Shown here piece by piece: positions 23,697-32,416 of a DNA stretch of 64,000 bases. The position numbers were made by a program, and so were the translations under genes. The notes under the pieces were generated by a model. The model saw nothing but the letters and a program-made list of their open reading frames with translations, was not told where the DNA came from and searched no databases. This DNA is from Lachnospiraceae bacterium M18-1 (lineage in GTDB: Bacteria; Bacillota; Clostridia; Lachnospirales; Lachnospiraceae): contig KE159605.1 of NCBI GenBank assembly GCA_000403295.2, positions 1,211,409 through 1,275,408 on the forward strand. Direction: 5' to 3'. Numbering within the stretch: position 1 is the first letter of the stretch; every line of letters begins with the position of its first letter.

Positions 23697-23885
23697 TTAC
23701 ACCAAAATGTTAATCTGCTCTACAATTTGTTCCAGTTCCTTTTCCAGCTTTTTCTGTGCATCTACATCATGATTCTCCATTGCCATCCGTATCTGCATAT
23801 TAAGTACGCATTGCTGTTGCTTTAAGCCGGCAAACGCCGTCATCCTTGTGTTCGAAAAAGTTATCATTGAATGATTGTTGTCCAT
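23697..23885 (-). CDS. Small helical protein
   Basis: 62 residues with AAAGGAG nine bases before the ATG. The second half is a charged helix (DAQKKLEKELEQIVEQINI) that could form a coiled coil. It is the first gene after the TTAAG-box promoter at 23971-24012 and lies upstream of the frameshifted gene. Function unknown. Confidence 0.65.
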   Translation of the reverse strand: MDNNHSMITFSNTRMTAFAGLKQQQCVLNMQIRMAMENHDVDAQKKLEKELEQIVEQINILV

Positions 23886-23970
23886 ATGAACTTACTCCTT
23901 TTGCATTTTACTGTCCTGCCTGGTACCAGCATATAAATTAAAAAACATCCTCCATTAATTTTCCACTCTA

Positions 23971-24012
23971 TTTCTTAATGGATTCTAAACGGATTCTGAA
24001 AAATTCTTAACA
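23971..24012 (-). promoter_or_regulatory. TTAAG-box promoter, copy f
   Basis: Minus strand: TTAAGAATTTT, TCAGAATCCG, TTTAGAATCCA, TTAAGAAATAG at 10-11-base steps, upstream of the 62-residue gene. Same box type as the other island promoters. Confidence 0.65.
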
Positions 24013-24107
24013 AGGAGTTGCACGATAAATCAAAAAATGTCAAAAGGTAAATAAATAAAATTACATTTTGACATTCACATTCATTAGCTGAATCTATTTC
24101 TCTAATT

Positions 24108-24659
24108 TTATATTTTCATCACTTTTTCAAACCGGAACATTTCGCTATCCTCTGCATCCCCTTCCAAGAACTCTTCAGGCGAATTCGGATCCGGGTGCTT
24201 TGGATGAAAGAACTCAACTATGTGAAACCCACATCGATTCACATAAAAATGTATATTCCTCTTTTCAAAATATGGCGTACACGTCTCCCACACCTTTGTC
24301 TCTGGATGCAGCTGCTCGATTGCCTTCCACGCTGCCTGACCAATCCCTTTACTGTGCTCAGCAGGAATTACAAAAAATATCATCAGTTCATTATGTTTTG
24401 TTTCTGTATTAATTTGCAAAATCACACCGCCTACCTTCTCTTCCTGCAAAACAATACGGTATATTTCTGCACCTTTTCTATCCATGCATTCTTCAATCGT
24501 CTGTCGGGATATGATTTCTTCACCGTCCTCAAAGTGTTCATCTCTGACACCAAACTCTTCTAAAGCGCCATAGCGAAACGCTTCCTGGTTATCAAGGATA
24601 AACTGGTTTCGGTCTTCTTCTTCCATTGGGATTAATTTCACTTGAATCAATTCTGTCAT
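24108..24659 (-). CDS. GNAT-family N-acetyltransferase
   Basis: 183 residues from the ATG at 24659 (AGGAGG nine bases upstream). The GNAT core is visible: [11 protein letters not shown], then [20 protein letters not shown] with the acetyl-CoA loop ([10 protein letters not shown]) and the C-terminal [19 protein letters not shown]. It is closely related to the acetyltransferase at 39981-40496 on the other side of the island. The substrate is unknown; relatives include amino-acid and antibiotic acetyltransferases. Confidence 0.9.
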   Translation of the reverse strand: MTELIQVKLIPMEEEDRNQFILDNQEAFRYGALEEFGVRDEHFEDGEEIISRQTIEECMDRKGAEIYRIVLQEEKVGGVILQINTETKHNELMIFFVIPAEHSKGIGQAAWKAIEQLHPETKVWETCTPYFEKRNIHFYVNRCGFHIVEFFHPKHPDPNSPEEFLEGDAEDSEMFRFEKVMKI

Positions 24660-24705
24660 CGCTTTGTACCTCCTGTTTGAAAATATATTTTCAGAAATCA
24701 TTTAA

Positions 24706-24960
24706 TTATTTTATAAGTCTCCATTCTTTTGTTGTTTCGTCTTTCTGTAAAACCAGTTTAAATTCTCCATCTCCCTTATAGAAAAAAATTTCGCTGCAAG
24801 AAGGATTTAATTCTATTTCATACTCACTTTTCGCTCCAAATTTACTATTAAAAAAACCAAATGCAGAATAAAAGGTGATGTATTTATTATATTCTCCTTG
24901 CTTTATTTCTAAAGCTCTTGCATTTCCTATAGAAGATGATATTGCTATATTCAATTTCAT
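24706..24960 (-). CDS. Hypothetical protein
   Basis: About 84 residues from an ATG at 24960 with a poor ribosome-binding site; the frame is open to 25005. It is beta-rich (YNKYITFYSAFGFFNSKFG, CSEIFFYKGDGEFKLVLQK) and soluble. It lies 46 bases upstream of the acetyltransferase start and could be co-transcribed with it. No family recognised. Confidence 0.5.
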   Translation of the reverse strand: MKLNIAISSSIGNARALEIKQGEYNKYITFYSAFGFFNSKFGAKSEYEIELNPSCSEIFFYKGDGEFKLVLQKDETTKEWRLIK

Positions 24961-25029
24961 TTCATCCACTTTTCTTACTCGGTTTCTCCTAGTAATAAAC
25001 TCCAATTCCCGTTAATCAGCATCTGAATA

Positions 25030-25941
25030 TCAGCTTTTCATTTTCTCTTTTCTGCTCATTGCCTGCATTTCTTTTAATTTTTCTTCTTCCTTCCTTGTAT
25101 ATTCTTTTGCTGCTCTTTCCCATCTCTTATAATGTGCCTCATCCCTGTGATCCGAAAGCTTAAACTCTTTCTTAAGGTATTTCCCCAGATACTTCGTGAC
25201 CTTCCTTGCACCGGATAAATTGAGATGATCCCCCTGATCCATGGTATCTGTCTTCCAGTCAATCTTAAGCCCTTTTGTGATCAGGTTCATATCCAGATAT
25301 ATAAGGGATTTCTTTCCCGCATATTCCTGCAGCGTATTGTGCTTCCGGTAATTATAATTCTTAGGGGAGGGTGTGCTGACCAGAACAAGCCTGGCTCCAT
25401 GCTCTCTGCACAGCTTCAGGATTTTTTCCATATACATCTCTACCTGTTCCGGCATTTTTTCTTTCTTTTCTGTCTTTTTCATGTAGGCTCCTTTTTGGTA
25501 CGGCTTTACCCCATCCCGCAGCTTAAATCCTTTGGAATCCTCCCGCACATACAGCTTGCTCATCAAATTCTTTTTCTCTTTCGCCTTCTCCTGTTTTCGG
25601 AACAATACATTTGTTTCAAAAAGCACGAGCCTCGGTTTTTGAGTCTCGAATGCCAGTTTCAATGTATCATAAGTCTCATCCATCATCTGTCCCGGCTGTC
25701 CGCATACATAGGCGGTGATCCCGTAATGATTCCATAATCCCATGGGTGAAATGGAACTATATGTTAAACTATCCCCGGCAACGAGAACGTCAATCGTATT
25801 TTTCGGTTCTTTCCGGATTCCGGCTGCATTTTTATTTTGATTTCCATTTTCCGTCTGTGTCTTACTTTCTGCAGATACAGTAAAAGAGAAGCCAAGCAGG
25901 CTTACCAGAAGCATCAATAAAATAAATCCCTTCTTTCCCAT
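25030..25941 (-). CDS. Secreted SGNH/GDSL hydrolase-like protein (DltD/AlgJ type), second copy
   Basis: 303 residues with a signal peptide or anchor at residues 1-25. SGNH block I is VLVAGDSLTYSSIS near residue 53 and block V is DQGDHLNLSGARKV near 247, giving the Ser and the Asp-x-x-His. The central STPSPKNYNYRKHN segment is shared with the SGNH protein at 32413-33375, and the whole protein aligns with it. The paralogue lies in the core operon next to the MBOAT, so this one may act as an extra or alternative acyltransfer partner. Its own promoter has TTAAG boxes (26026-26078). Confidence 0.85.
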   Translation of the reverse strand: MGKKGFILLMLLVSLLGFSFTVSAESKTQTENGNQNKNAAGIRKEPKNTIDVLVAGDSLTYSSISPMGLWNHYGITAYVCGQPGQMMDETYDTLKLAFETQKPRLVLFETNVLFRKQEKAKEKKNLMSKLYVREDSKGFKLRDGVKPYQKGAYMKKTEKKEKMPEQVEMYMEKILKLCREHGARLVLVSTPSPKNYNYRKHNTLQEYAGKKSLIYLDMNLITKGLKIDWKTDTMDQGDHLNLSGARKVTKYLGKYLKKEFKLSDHRDEAHYKRWERAAKEYTRKEEEKLKEMQAMSRKEKMKS

Positions 25942-25962
25942 ATGCTTTCTTTACGGATAAAG

Positions 25963-25996
25963 GGACTGTACCCCTTTCGTACAGTCCGCTTTTTCC
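25963..25996. terminator. Hairpin in the leader of the second SGNH gene
   Basis: GGACTGTAC pairs with GTACAGTCC over a 7-base loop, with a T-run (GCTTTTT) on the plus-strand side. It lies between the esterase end and the SGNH start, inside the leader of the latter. The same GGACTGTACG core forms the hairpin at 37991-38026. Confidence 0.55.
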
Positions 25997-26025
25997 GTCT
26001 GCCTCCTTCCTTTGTATTTCTTTCT

Positions 26026-26078
26026 ATTATCAATGAAAAGCCTTAACCGTTCCTAAAGCATTTCTTAAAGAATCTGAA
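26026..26078 (-). promoter_or_regulatory. TTAAG-box promoter, copy g
   Basis: Minus strand: TTCAGATTC, TTTAAGAAATGC, TTTAGGAACGG, TTAAGGCTTTT at about 11-base steps, then a -10 GATAAT at 26026-26031. It reads into the SGNH gene at 25030-25941. Confidence 0.75.
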
Positions 26079-26086
26079 TCCTGCAT

Positions 26087-27040
26087 TTACACAAAAAGTT
26101 TTTTTGCAAAATTATAAAGTGCATTCTGCCATACCGTATCCTCATGGCCTCCTTCAGTATCATAAAAAAGGTGTTCTATACCTTTCTCCTTCATAATGTC
26201 ATGAAGCTTATAGGTAACATCCCCGCAGACATCATCAGATCTGCCTACCGAAAGCATAAGTAAGCAGAACTTTTCGGTTGGAGGAACCAGTTCTTTTAAA
26301 AGCGGGTTTACATGGCCGTATGTCTCATCCGGCACTACCGATGCAGAAGAAAACGCACCCACATAACCAAATAACTCCGAATAGTTGAATGCAGTATACA
26401 AGGCATTTCGCCCACCCATGGAATTTCCTGCAACTGCTGTATATTCCCGCCCGGCCTTTACCGGATAATGGCTGTTTATATAAGGCATCAGATTCTCCAC
26501 CAGATCCGGCCCCGTAAGGTCATAAGCCTGAATGGTCTCTGACAAGGATAAATCTTCGGTATCCTCTTTTTCATTAACCACGCTGTTTGGACATACCACG
26601 ATCATCTCCGGCACCTGCTCAAAATAATGTAAGTTTTGTAAGATGACATCCGCTGATTTATTCCTCCATGTGCGGTGGCTTCCGGTCAATCCATGCAGAA
26701 GATACAGAACCGGATACTTCTTTTCTTCTTTGTAGTCTGCCGGAAGGAATACCATGGCATGCCGATTAGTTCCCGTAATCTTGGAAGGATAAGTAATTTC
26801 TTCCGGTTTCCGATACCGATATCCCGCCTGTTTTTCTATAAAATACGGTTGGGGAATCTCTCGGATGATTCCATCCGCATCCTTTTTCTGTTCAAGCTGC
26901 AAGACTTCTTCTTTCACCTGCTGTTCCTGTGCGGCCGACTGCCCATGATGCAGTACTTTGTAAGAGGCTGCTCCGACAGTTCCCGCCGCCACAACCGCTA
27001 AAAGTCCGAATACAATCTTTTTCCTGTTCAAATCCATCAC
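26087..27040 (-). CDS. Membrane-anchored or secreted alpha/beta-hydrolase esterase (esterase D/feruloyl esterase-like)
   Basis: About 317 residues; the first codons are GTG-ATG and either may start. Residues 8-27 are a signal or anchor helix. The hydrolase domain shows YPVLYLLHGLTGSHRTWRN, the nucleophile elbow VAGNSMGGRNALY (Ser near 211), and a His near the end in TEGGHEDTVW, with a likely Asp in VGRSDDVC. This is the PF00756 esterase type. It is the last gene of the core operon and was probably adjacent to the kinase gene before the metallophosphoesterase gene came between them. It could remove ester-linked groups that the system adds. Confidence 0.88.
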   Translation of the reverse strand: MMDLNRKKIVFGLLAVVAAGTVGAASYKVLHHGQSAAQEQQVKEEVLQLEQKKDADGIIREIPQPYFIEKQAGYRYRKPEEITYPSKITGTNRHAMVFLPADYKEEKKYPVLYLLHGLTGSHRTWRNKSADVILQNLHYFEQVPEMIVVCPNSVVNEKEDTEDLSLSETIQAYDLTGPDLVENLMPYINSHYPVKAGREYTAVAGNSMGGRNALYTAFNYSELFGYVGAFSSASVVPDETYGHVNPLLKELVPPTEKFCLLMLSVGRSDDVCGDVTYKLHDIMKEKGIEHLFYDTEGGHEDTVWQNALYNFAKKLFV

Positions 27041-27075
27041 CTTTCTTAACTGAAGCTGCTATGCTGCATATGACA
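27013..27075. repeat. 63-bp direct repeat, copy 1
   Basis: This stretch, which includes the start of the esterase gene, is repeated at 28226-28288 with 59 of 63 positions equal. The two copies flank the metallophosphoesterase gene exactly. Confidence 0.9.
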
Positions 27076-27088
27076 ATTTTTATCCAAA

Positions 27089-28189
27089 TTATTGACTCTC
27101 CAGATTGACAACAACATATTCACATTTTCCTTGAGTTCTGATTGGAAATCCCCATCCTGCTGCTCCCGAAGAAACAATCACTTTCATATTCCCTTGTTTA
27201 TATTCTCCATAATTAAGTGTTCCTGATAAACTATTTAAAAATCCAATTGGGAAAATTTGTCCTGCGTGAGTATGACCGGACAATTGTAGATCAACTCCCA
27301 ACTTAGCATTTTCTTCTATGTCTACTGGTTGATGATCCAGTATAATGGTGAAAAGATTTCGCTTGGAGCCTTTCAACACATTCTCAGAAGAAGCACGCAT
27401 TGATTGATTTCCCCATGCCGCATCATCTCTTCCTACAAGCACCAGCTCCTGATTGACTGTAATATGCCGATCTTTTAGGATTGTAATACCGCTTGCCTCT
27501 ATTGCCTTATTCAGTTCATCATCCGTATAAGTACGTTTTTCCGTATAAGGCTGTCTGTCATGATTTCCATATACATAGTAGATCCCAAATCTGTTTTTAA
27601 TTGTGCTTAATACACGAAAAGCTTCCTCCATTGCCTCTTTTGAAGTATTTTCCTCTACAATATCTCCGCCTAATACAACAAAGTCCGGCTGTAATACACT
27701 AATTTCTTTTACCATATCTTTTATTGCTTCTGGCTTTTGAATCGTATCGTAATGCGTATCTGTAATTAAGACTACCCGATAATCTGTTGATAGCTTTTCT
27801 GATAAAACAATATATTCCGTCTTGGTTATCTGAACCATATTCATACATCCTATAAAGACGACCAAACTTACTATCCCAACCGTTAATATACCGCTTCGGC
27901 AGGCTATCCTCAAAATTCTGCCGATCTTTTTATTCTGTTGTAATCTGAAAATTCGTTCAACAAGCAACACTACTATCTCTATAATTGTAGAAACTACCAT
28001 CAGATGTATTATGATTATTCCAAAAAAACCCCAATAAAAACATATAATGCCGATGACTACTATCAATAAAATTCTTATCGCACAATTGCTCCATTTATTA
28101 AATTTCATCCCATAAAAGGAGAAAAGCTTCCCTAACAGCCAATAAAAATCTGCTGTCAAAAATAACAAAGCTATACCAAAGACAAACAT
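27089..28189 (-). CDS. Membrane metallophosphoesterase (YkuE/calcineurin-like)
   Basis: About 366 residues from the ATG at 28189 (GAGGAG seven bases upstream). The N-terminal 120 residues hold about four membrane helices. The calcineurin-like motifs follow in order: LITDTHYD, VVLGGDIVE, YYVYGNHDR and SGHTHAGQIFP, with all metal ligands present. YkuE-type proteins act on phosphate esters at the membrane, including lipid substrates. It sits between two 63-bp direct repeats and has slightly lower GC content than its neighbours, so it looks like a later insertion into the operon. Confidence 0.9.
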   Translation of the reverse strand: MFVFGIALLFLTADFYWLLGKLFSFYGMKFNKWSNCAIRILLIVVIGIICFYWGFFGIIIIHLMVVSTIIEIVVLLVERIFRLQQNKKIGRILRIACRSGILTVGIVSLVVFIGCMNMVQITKTEYIVLSEKLSTDYRVVLITDTHYDTIQKPEAIKDMVKEISVLQPDFVVLGGDIVEENTSKEAMEEAFRVLSTIKNRFGIYYVYGNHDRQPYTEKRTYTDDELNKAIEASGITILKDRHITVNQELVLVGRDDAAWGNQSMRASSENVLKGSKRNLFTIILDHQPVDIEENAKLGVDLQLSGHTHAGQIFPIGFLNSLSGTLNYGEYKQGNMKVIVSSGAAGWGFPIRTQGKCEYVVVNLESQ

Positions 28190-28225
28190 ATAAATCTCCT
28201 CACAAAATTTGAACAACTTCTGATT

Positions 28226-28288
28226 CAAACTTTTTCCTGTTCAAATCTATCGCCCTTCTTAACTGAAGCTGCTATGCTGCATATGACA
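28226..28288. repeat. 63-bp direct repeat, copy 2 (truncated esterase 5' end)
   Basis: Matches 27013-27075. On the minus strand it still encodes DLNRKK, the first codons of the esterase, and then runs into unrelated sequence that stops just before the metallophosphoesterase gene. So it is a displaced or duplicated 5' end of the esterase gene. Confidence 0.9.
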
Positions 28289-28293
28289 GAACT

Positions 28294-29607
28294 TTATTCA
28301 TGCTGAGCCGGAAACAAAATCAGTATTTGAAATCGTTCTCCTTCCTGCACAGCCATGCATTTCCCCCTCATTTTTAACATCATGTTCTTTACACTCTGTA
28401 TCCCGATTCCATTGCTCTCCGTCTCTTCTTCCAGCTTTTTCACCCTGTTTTCAAACAAAAATCCTGTCATGTTCCCCTCCTCCACAGCAGAAATGACAAC
28501 CGGCATGGATGGGTCTGCATATTTCACTATATTAGATGTCAGATTGTCCATAATCCGCATCACATAATCCGTTGAAATCCGAATCCTGCTCTGCGGCCAT
28601 TCTACTTGGAATAATACTTCAAAACCCTGCTGCGCTAAGTAACTGCAGGTCTCTGAAAACAGGTCATAAAACAGTGTTTCGCAGGTTTCCGTTTCTTCTA
28701 ACTGCACTTCTTCCCCTGCCATCAGGGAATATTCAAACAGATGATCCGTAAGCTGCTTCATCCTTCTCGCTTTCCGGTCAATCTTCTCTACATATTCCAT
28801 CCACTGCCCCTCACTCTTAAAGCTGCCTTTTTTCAAGATCTCCGTATACAGCATAATAGAAGTAACCGGCGTGCGAAGATCATGAGACATCTCTGTAACG
28901 ATCTTCTGATTCTCCTGCACCATCTCTGCTTCCTGTTTGATCAAATCCTGAAAAGACAGCCGCATACTGTCAAGCCCTTCCGCAAGCGCCGCAAGTTCGT
29001 CCCTTCCTTTCACCGTAATCTTATAATCAAGGCTTCCACCCTCTAATATCTCCACCTCATCACTCAATTTTAAAATATATGCCATTTTACTTCGGATTCC
29101 AAACAAGACAAGAATCAGGAACAAAACAAACGACAGCACCAGCTCCACAATCATTGCATAGTTATAAAACTGGTATGCATATATTCCGGTAATGCTGACT
29201 CTCGCCTCCCCATCGGCAAAGGATACGGTATAATAAACCTCCCATCCGTAATCATTGGCTTCAATCTCTTCCTCCCACAGTTCCTGATCCGGATACTCCG
29301 AATCAAACATCTGCATTCCATCTTTATATACACGGATGGAGACAATCTGCTGCCTTTGTACCCAGCTCTTTAACGCGTCCGCATCTCTGGAAGACAGGCT
29401 GTTCTGATCAATGTACTGCTGTAGCTTCCTGATATAACTTTCATCTTTTCGTTCTTCATAATCTGAATTATAATAAAAATTTTCAATGAGATAATCTCCT
29501 GCCTGATTCAGTACCAAAAATACAAGAACTGCTACAAAAGCTGCTGTCACCAGCAGCCGCAGCAGTTGAAAGTATATGGAATCCTTCTTATTCGTTGTCC
29601 GCGCCAA
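28294..29607 (-). CDS. Sensor histidine kinase
   Basis: 437 residues. Membrane helices at about 14-36 and 150-172 flank a 110-residue extracellular sensor domain rich in acidic residues. A HAMP linker follows, then the H-box EMSHDLRTPVTSIMLYTEIL (His near 250), N-box DNLTSNIVKYA and a G-box-like NGIGIQSVKNMML. Its start lies inside the last codons of the response regulator gene. It likely senses envelope stress such as cationic peptides and drives the TTAAG-box regulon; the stimulus is inferred from the target genes. Confidence 0.92.
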   Translation of the reverse strand: MARTTNKKDSIYFQLLRLLVTAAFVAVLVFLVLNQAGDYLIENFYYNSDYEERKDESYIRKLQQYIDQNSLSSRDADALKSWVQRQQIVSIRVYKDGMQMFDSEYPDQELWEEEIEANDYGWEVYYTVSFADGEARVSITGIYAYQFYNYAMIVELVLSFVLFLILVLFGIRSKMAYILKLSDEVEILEGGSLDYKITVKGRDELAALAEGLDSMRLSFQDLIKQEAEMVQENQKIVTEMSHDLRTPVTSIMLYTEILKKGSFKSEGQWMEYVEKIDRKARRMKQLTDHLFEYSLMAGEEVQLEETETCETLFYDLFSETCSYLAQQGFEVLFQVEWPQSRIRISTDYVMRIMDNLTSNIVKYADPSMPVVISAVEEGNMTGFLFENRVKKLEEETESNGIGIQSVKNMMLKMRGKCMAVQEGERFQILILFPAQHE

Positions 29608-30304
29608 ATTTATACCCCTTTCCCCAAATGGTTTTGATATACTTTGGATTCTTTGGGTCTTCTTCTATCTTCACCCTTAATTTTCGGATATGCACCATAA
29701 TGGTACTGTTGCAGGAGTAAAAGTAAGGTTCCTGCCACACACTCTCATACAGGTTCTGGGCGGAAAATATCTTTCCGGGATGCTGCATCAGAAGAAGCAG
29801 GATGTGGTATTCAATATCGGACATCTCCTTTTCCGCATCGTTTACATATACTTCATTGAAATTCTCATGAATCCGGATTCCCTTCATCTCCAGATAAGGC
29901 TCCTCATCCTTCTCATTTTCCGGGTTCTTTCCCATATATACCTTGTACCGGCGCATTAAAGCCTTTACTCTCCCCAAAAGTTCTGCATAGGAAAATGGCT
30001 TCGGAAGGTAGTCGTCCCCTCCCGCCATCAGCCCGATGAGCTTATCTGATTCCTGCGCTTTAGCCGTCAGAAAAAGGACAGGCACATTCGAGACCTTCCG
30101 GATCTCCTCACAGGTCCGAAGCCCCGACATTCCCGGCATCATAACATCCAAAATAACCAGATCCGTCTCTTCATTCAAAAGCTCCAGCCCTTTTCTTCCA
30201 TTTTCTGCTTCTGACACATGATAATTCTCGCTTTCTAACAGAATCCGGACACCTTCACGGATATCCTCATCATCCTCAACAATTAATACCTGCTCTTTTT
30301 CCAT
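29588..30304 (-). CDS. OmpR/PhoB-family response regulator
   Basis: 238 residues from the ATG at 30304 (GAGGAG eleven bases upstream). A complete receiver domain shows LIVEDDEDIREG, the phospho-acceptor in VILDVMMPGM (Asp near 51) and the Lys in FLTAKAQ. The winged helix ends NPKYIKTIWGKGYKFG. It is co-transcribed with the kinase (20-base overlap) and lies downstream of psd. It is the only complete receiver in the window, and therefore the best candidate to bind the TTAAG direct repeats at the island promoters. Confidence 0.93.
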   Translation of the reverse strand: MEKEQVLIVEDDEDIREGVRILLESENYHVSEAENGRKGLELLNEETDLVILDVMMPGMSGLRTCEEIRKVSNVPVLFLTAKAQESDKLIGLMAGGDDYLPKPFSYAELLGRVKALMRRYKVYMGKNPENEKDEEPYLEMKGIRIHENFNEVYVNDAEKEMSDIEYHILLLLMQHPGKIFSAQNLYESVWQEPYFYSCNSTIMVHIRKLRVKIEEDPKNPKYIKTIWGKGYKFGADNE

Positions 30305-30321
30305 GCCCTGCACACTCCTCT

Positions 30322-31152
30322 CTATTTTTCCATACCTGGAAATAAACCAACTGTTTCTCCAAAGCAGATTCTCATTTCCTTCCCGTTTCCGGTTTGTTTT
30401 GCAACATCCTCTGATAATTTCAGCCGATCCTTTTTTACCAGTACTAATATTGTAGACCCGCCGAATTCAAAATATCCTTTTTCCTGTCCCTGAAAAACCC
30501 TGCTATTACTTCGTAAGTTATGGATCTTTCCCACAAGCAGCGCACCGATCTCCATCTGTACTACAGTACCAAAGGCCGGAGTTGAAAGCACGATATACTC
30601 CCGGCTGTTCTCCACAAAAACCGGTACGGATGTGTACGCTGCCGGGCGAACACAGTGCAGACAGCCCCCAATCGCCCCGGATTCGGTTCTGATGCCGTCG
30701 CATACATAACAGTATCTGTGATAATCCTGAGGAGTCAACCGGAAGATAAGACAAGTCCCTCCGGCAAACTGTTCTGCCAGATCCCTGCTGTTAACAAGCC
30801 TCTCCAGGCTGTATTCAACATGTTTGATCCGGTAAGTCAGATTTTCTGCTACCGGATATACACTTAGATACCCGTCACATGGACTGATCAAATGCTTTGG
30901 AGTAATGTCGATCCTCTCTGCGCATCGTTTTCTTGTAAAAAAATCGTTAAAGGAAGCATAGATCCTGTCTTCGTAGTCCTTCATATCTATGTGGTGTTTT
31001 TTGATAAACAGAGGCACCAGACATCTGGAAAACTCTGAATCCAAAAATTTTCCTACTTTTCTGGATACAGTTGGGCGGATCAGCAGCCTTAAAATGGCAC
31101 GACCTGGCATTGTTCCATATAAAAATCGAATCATCAGGGTTTCTTTCTTCAT
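30322..31152 (-). CDS. psd: Phosphatidylserine decarboxylase proenzyme
   Basis: 276 residues. The protein converts phosphatidylserine to phosphatidylethanolamine after self-cleavage at a Ser that becomes the pyruvoyl group. The cleavage motif is visible as GYFEFGGSTILV near residue 235 (Gly-Gly-Ser-Thr, as in Clostridial enzymes), with the conserved SPCDGYLSVYP and PQDYHRYCY segments upstream. Its start overlaps the pssA stop by four bases. Together the two genes make a full route to phosphatidylethanolamine, a lipid that lowers net negative surface charge. Confidence 0.93.
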   Translation of the reverse strand: MKKETLMIRFLYGTMPGRAILRLLIRPTVSRKVGKFLDSEFSRCLVPLFIKKHHIDMKDYEDRIYASFNDFFTRKRCAERIDITPKHLISPCDGYLSVYPVAENLTYRIKHVEYSLERLVNSRDLAEQFAGGTCLIFRLTPQDYHRYCYVCDGIRTESGAIGGCLHCVRPAAYTSVPVFVENSREYIVLSTPAFGTVVQMEIGALLVGKIHNLRSNSRVFQGQEKGYFEFGGSTILVLVKKDRLKLSEDVAKQTGNGKEMRICFGETVGLFPGMEK

Positions 31153-31793
31153 ATTTCCATTCCCAATCCCATTAACAGGATAACAAATTCTACGATTCCA
31201 GTAAATACAATTCCTATTTTTCCAAATAACCGCGGTTTTTTTACATGCAACGGGAGAACAAACGCAGCTGCCATCCCTATTAACAGTACTGGCAACAATC
31301 TGGACAGGTTAAAGGATAACTGCTTCCCAATTACCAGAAATGCCGGCAAAAGGAGGGCTACAGACGTAACCGGAAGCCCCAGATAACAGGAACGGCCTCC
31401 AGTCTCCACCTGCTGCCGTTCCTCCTCCAGCACATTGAAATATGCCAGACGGATCAGCGCACACAGTACATACAGGCATCCCGCCAAAAATCCCAGATAA
31501 GTCTTCCCGCTGGCCATATATCCAAACAATGCCGGAAGGACACCGAAACAAATCAGGTCACTTAAAGAATCAATCTGGATCCCGAATCTTTTTTCACGCA
31601 TATCCCTTTGCTTAGTAGCGGCAACCGTCCCGTCAAACATGTCGCAGATTCCCGCAAACATCAGGCATAAAACCGCCTGCCGGTATGTCCCCTCCATCGT
31701 AAAGATGATCCCGGTAAATCCAAACAACATCCCGAGGTAGGTAAGTACCACCGTATAATTATAATAACCGCAAAGCTTTTTCCTTTCCTCCAT
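31149..31793 (-). CDS. pssA: CDP-diacylglycerol-serine O-phosphatidyltransferase
   Basis: About 214 residues from the ATG at 31793 (AAAGGTGG upstream); the frame is open to 31880. An integral membrane protein with about six helices. The CDP-alcohol phosphatidyltransferase signature is DMFDGTVAATKQ followed by FGIQIDSLSDLICF, which keeps the DGxxA...G...D...D spacing. It makes phosphatidylserine, which psd then decarboxylates. Coupled to psd by a four-base overlap. Confidence 0.92.
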   Translation of the reverse strand: MEERKKLCGYYNYTVVLTYLGMLFGFTGIIFTMEGTYRQAVLCLMFAGICDMFDGTVAATKQRDMREKRFGIQIDSLSDLICFGVLPALFGYMASGKTYLGFLAGCLYVLCALIRLAYFNVLEEERQQVETGGRSCYLGLPVTSVALLLPAFLVIGKQLSFNLSRLLPVLLIGMAAAFVLPLHVKKPRLFGKIGIVFTGIVEFVILLMGLGMEI

Positions 31794-31831
31794 CCCTTTA
31801 CCACCTTTCTTATTTTGATTATTCCTATTCT

Positions 31832-32416
31832 TTAAACAGCCACAGCAGCGAAGAAAATACTGTACGCCAGAATACACCATGGTTTCCCCAGTACAATAAT
31901 GGCTGCAAATTTGCGTGCCGTCATTTTTGTAATCCCGGTGAAATAACAGAAGAAGTCATCCGGGAATAAAGGCAGCACCATCCCCAGAAACAATACTGCC
32001 GTATAGGATTTGCTCTTTGCCGCCCATTCGGCCCATCTTTCATACCGTTTTCCCGGGAACATCCTGCCAACGATCTCTTTTCCGAACTTTCTTGCAATCA
32101 GAAACGCAAGAATAGAACCCACAGAAATCCCGATGTAATTACACCAGAAGCCGCCCAGCCAGCCAAACATAACTGCCCCGACGATGCATCCTAAGAATCC
32201 CGGCAGAACCGGAATGACCACCTGAAGCGCCTGGATTGCCACAAGTACAACCGGAGCCAGCAGGCCAAACCCCGAAATATAGCTTTGAAGTGTTTCTACC
32301 GAATCAAATTTCCCGTCCAGATACGCTTTGAATAAAACCGCACAGAGAGCCAGACACAGAAGCAATAACAGTGCGGTCATCCATTTTTTCCATTGTTCTA
32401 TCTGTTTTATGATCAT
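31832..32416 (-). CDS. TVP38/TMEM64 (DedA-related) membrane protein
   Basis: 194 residues with about five hydrophobic segments. The family signature is visible in PVLPGFLGCIVGAVMFG, then GISVGSILAFLIARKFG and LPLFPDDFFCYFTGIT. Members of this group are thought to be lipid scramblases or lipid-carrier flippases. In this operon it may move phosphatidylethanolamine or the acyl acceptor across the membrane. It starts four bases inside the SGNH gene end. Confidence 0.88.
   Translation of the reverse strand: MIIKQIEQWKKWMTALLLLLCLALCAVLFKAYLDGKFDSVETLQSYISGFGLLAPVVLVAIQALQVVIPVLPGFLGCIVGAVMFGWLGGFWCNYIGISVGSILAFLIARKFGKEIVGRMFPGKRYERWAEWAAKSKSYTAVLFLGMVLPLFPDDFFCYFTGITKMTARKFAAIIVLGKPWCILAYSIFFAAVAV

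Noticed and set aside
24108..24659. Aminoglycoside or other named antibiotic acetyltransferase
   Set aside because: Only the general GNAT motifs are visible; nothing in the sequence fixes the substrate.
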